Positions 19,787 to 20,256 of a DNA stretch of 20,256 nucleotides are shown one piece after another (positions within the stretch are counted from its first letter, which is position 1; each line of letters opens with the position of its first letter). This DNA comes from a virus: IMG/VR virus record IMGVR_UViG_3300018421_000296, positions 1-20,256 of that record; one strand, given 5' to 3'. A model generated the notes under the pieces. It searched no databases and had not been told where the DNA came from. It saw only the letters and a program-made list of their open reading frames with translations. Position numbers and translations under genes: made by a program.

Positions 19787-20256
19787 ATGACTCAATGCTG
19801 TCAGTGTGATGGTCTAGTGACACCTCCTCCACCGCCAGATCAGGGCGCGTGCTGTTACGATTCTAATTTCGATCCACTCACGGGCGCTGTTACTGAAAGA
19901 AGCTGTACAGATGATCTGTGGTTAAATGATTGTGAACAACTTCCAAATGGGGTGTTTTTTCCTAATGTTGCGTGTGTCGGGGTAGACTGTAATCCGACCA
20001 CCACCACTACTACTACTACTACCACAACAACCACGACAACCACAACCACTTCAGATCCGTGCGATTGCCCATACCAAAACTGTGGATGTCCTGACAGCCC
20101 CTCGGTTCTCTGTGGTATTGGGTGGGTTTTTGACTGTAACGTATGTGGCTGTGTCCCAGACCCAGACCCGCCAGACCCGCCAAATGAACCCGGATGTTGC
20201 TATGACGGTAATTGTATACAAGTTGAAGCCAGTTTGTGCGAGGCTCTTGGCGGCAC
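19787..20256 (+). CDS. Cys-rich repeat protein with poly-Thr linker, 3' end outside window
   Basis: Frame open from ATG 19787 to the right edge, 156 codons, with AGGGG 6 nt before the start and 9 nt after the previous stop. It has about 21 Cys in 156 residues. Modules are: MTQCCQCDG; GACCYDSNFDPLTGAVTERS with CEQLPNGVFFPNVAC; 18 consecutive Thr written with all four Thr codons; CDCPYQNCGCPD; a PD/PP linker (PDPDPPDPPNEP); then GCCYDGNCIQVEASLCEALG, the start of another unit. The GACC...C...C.ALGG pattern resembles a Cys repeat of extracellular bacterial proteins. It is likely disulfide-rich and exposed, with the Thr run as a stiff or glycosylated stalk. As it follows the fibres, a virion adhesin is the best guess. 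Confidence 0.72.
   Translation, partial: MTQCCQCDGLVTPPPPPDQGACCYDSNFDPLTGAVTERSCTDDLWLNDCEQLPNGVFFPNVACVGVDCNPTTTTTTTTTTTTTTTTTTSDPCDCPYQNCGCPDSPSVLCGIGWVFDCNVCGCVPDPDPPDPPNEPGCCYDGNCIQVEASLCEALGG

Noticed and set aside
19855-20049. Minus frame with long Val run
   Set aside because: Antisense of the 18-Thr tract in the 19787 gene.

Overview
The window looks like part of the genome of a tailed double-stranded DNA phage (Caudoviricetes). It carries an almost complete packaging and head module on the + strand: large terminase, portal, head protease fused to scaffold, a decoration-type protein and an HK97-fold-type major capsid protein. Fibre-type virion proteins follow, and upstream lies a T4 gp55-like late sigma factor. 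The gp55-like protein suggests a T4-like transcription strategy. I see no integrase, repressor, tRNA or CRISPR. The host cannot be named from this window.

Left arm (1-1346), minus strand: five very small genes of about 45-61 codons, the leftmost cut by the window edge. Several stand alone behind a near-consensus sigma70 promoter (TTGACA / TATAAT, 16-17 bp spacing), a layout typical of early, host-takeover genes. Two of them encode Cys-rich, zinc-ribbon-like proteins and one starts with ten asparagines. Two copies of an unusual paired-dyad module (29 bp dyad, 24 bp G-rich spacer, 29 bp dyad) lie upstream of two of these promoters.

Divergence region (1280-2057): no convincing gene. It holds one dyad module, a stretch with several nested complementary arms that may form a structured RNA, a tandem 9-bp repeat, and the first + strand promoter of a second type.

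Right arm (2058-20256), + strand: the first operon (2058-9668) is tightly coupled, with many overlapping stop/start codons. It runs: Cys-rich 55-aa protein, putative structural protein, gp55-like sigma, HTH/coiled-coil protein (candidate small terminase), family 2 glycosyltransferase, GDP-mannose 4,6-dehydratase, small unknown, HNH nuclease, ERCC4-type nuclease, ClpP-like protease, large terminase. Separate units follow for the portal, for protease-scaffold plus decoration plus capsid (closed by an intrinsic terminator), and for fibre-type proteins. The last gene encodes a Cys-rich, poly-Thr-linked protein that runs off the right edge. A shared GTGTATA(A/C)(T/A) element stands in front of 2058, 9739, 11820 and 14986, and is the best candidate for the phage's own middle/late promoter.

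How it fits together (inference): host sigma70 reads the minus-strand early genes; the gp55-like factor, itself made from the first + strand operon, may then drive the GTGTATA promoters. Scaffold is probably made both fused to the protease and alone from an internal start. The sugar-nucleotide enzyme and glycosyltransferase could decorate virion proteins or modify host surface glycans.
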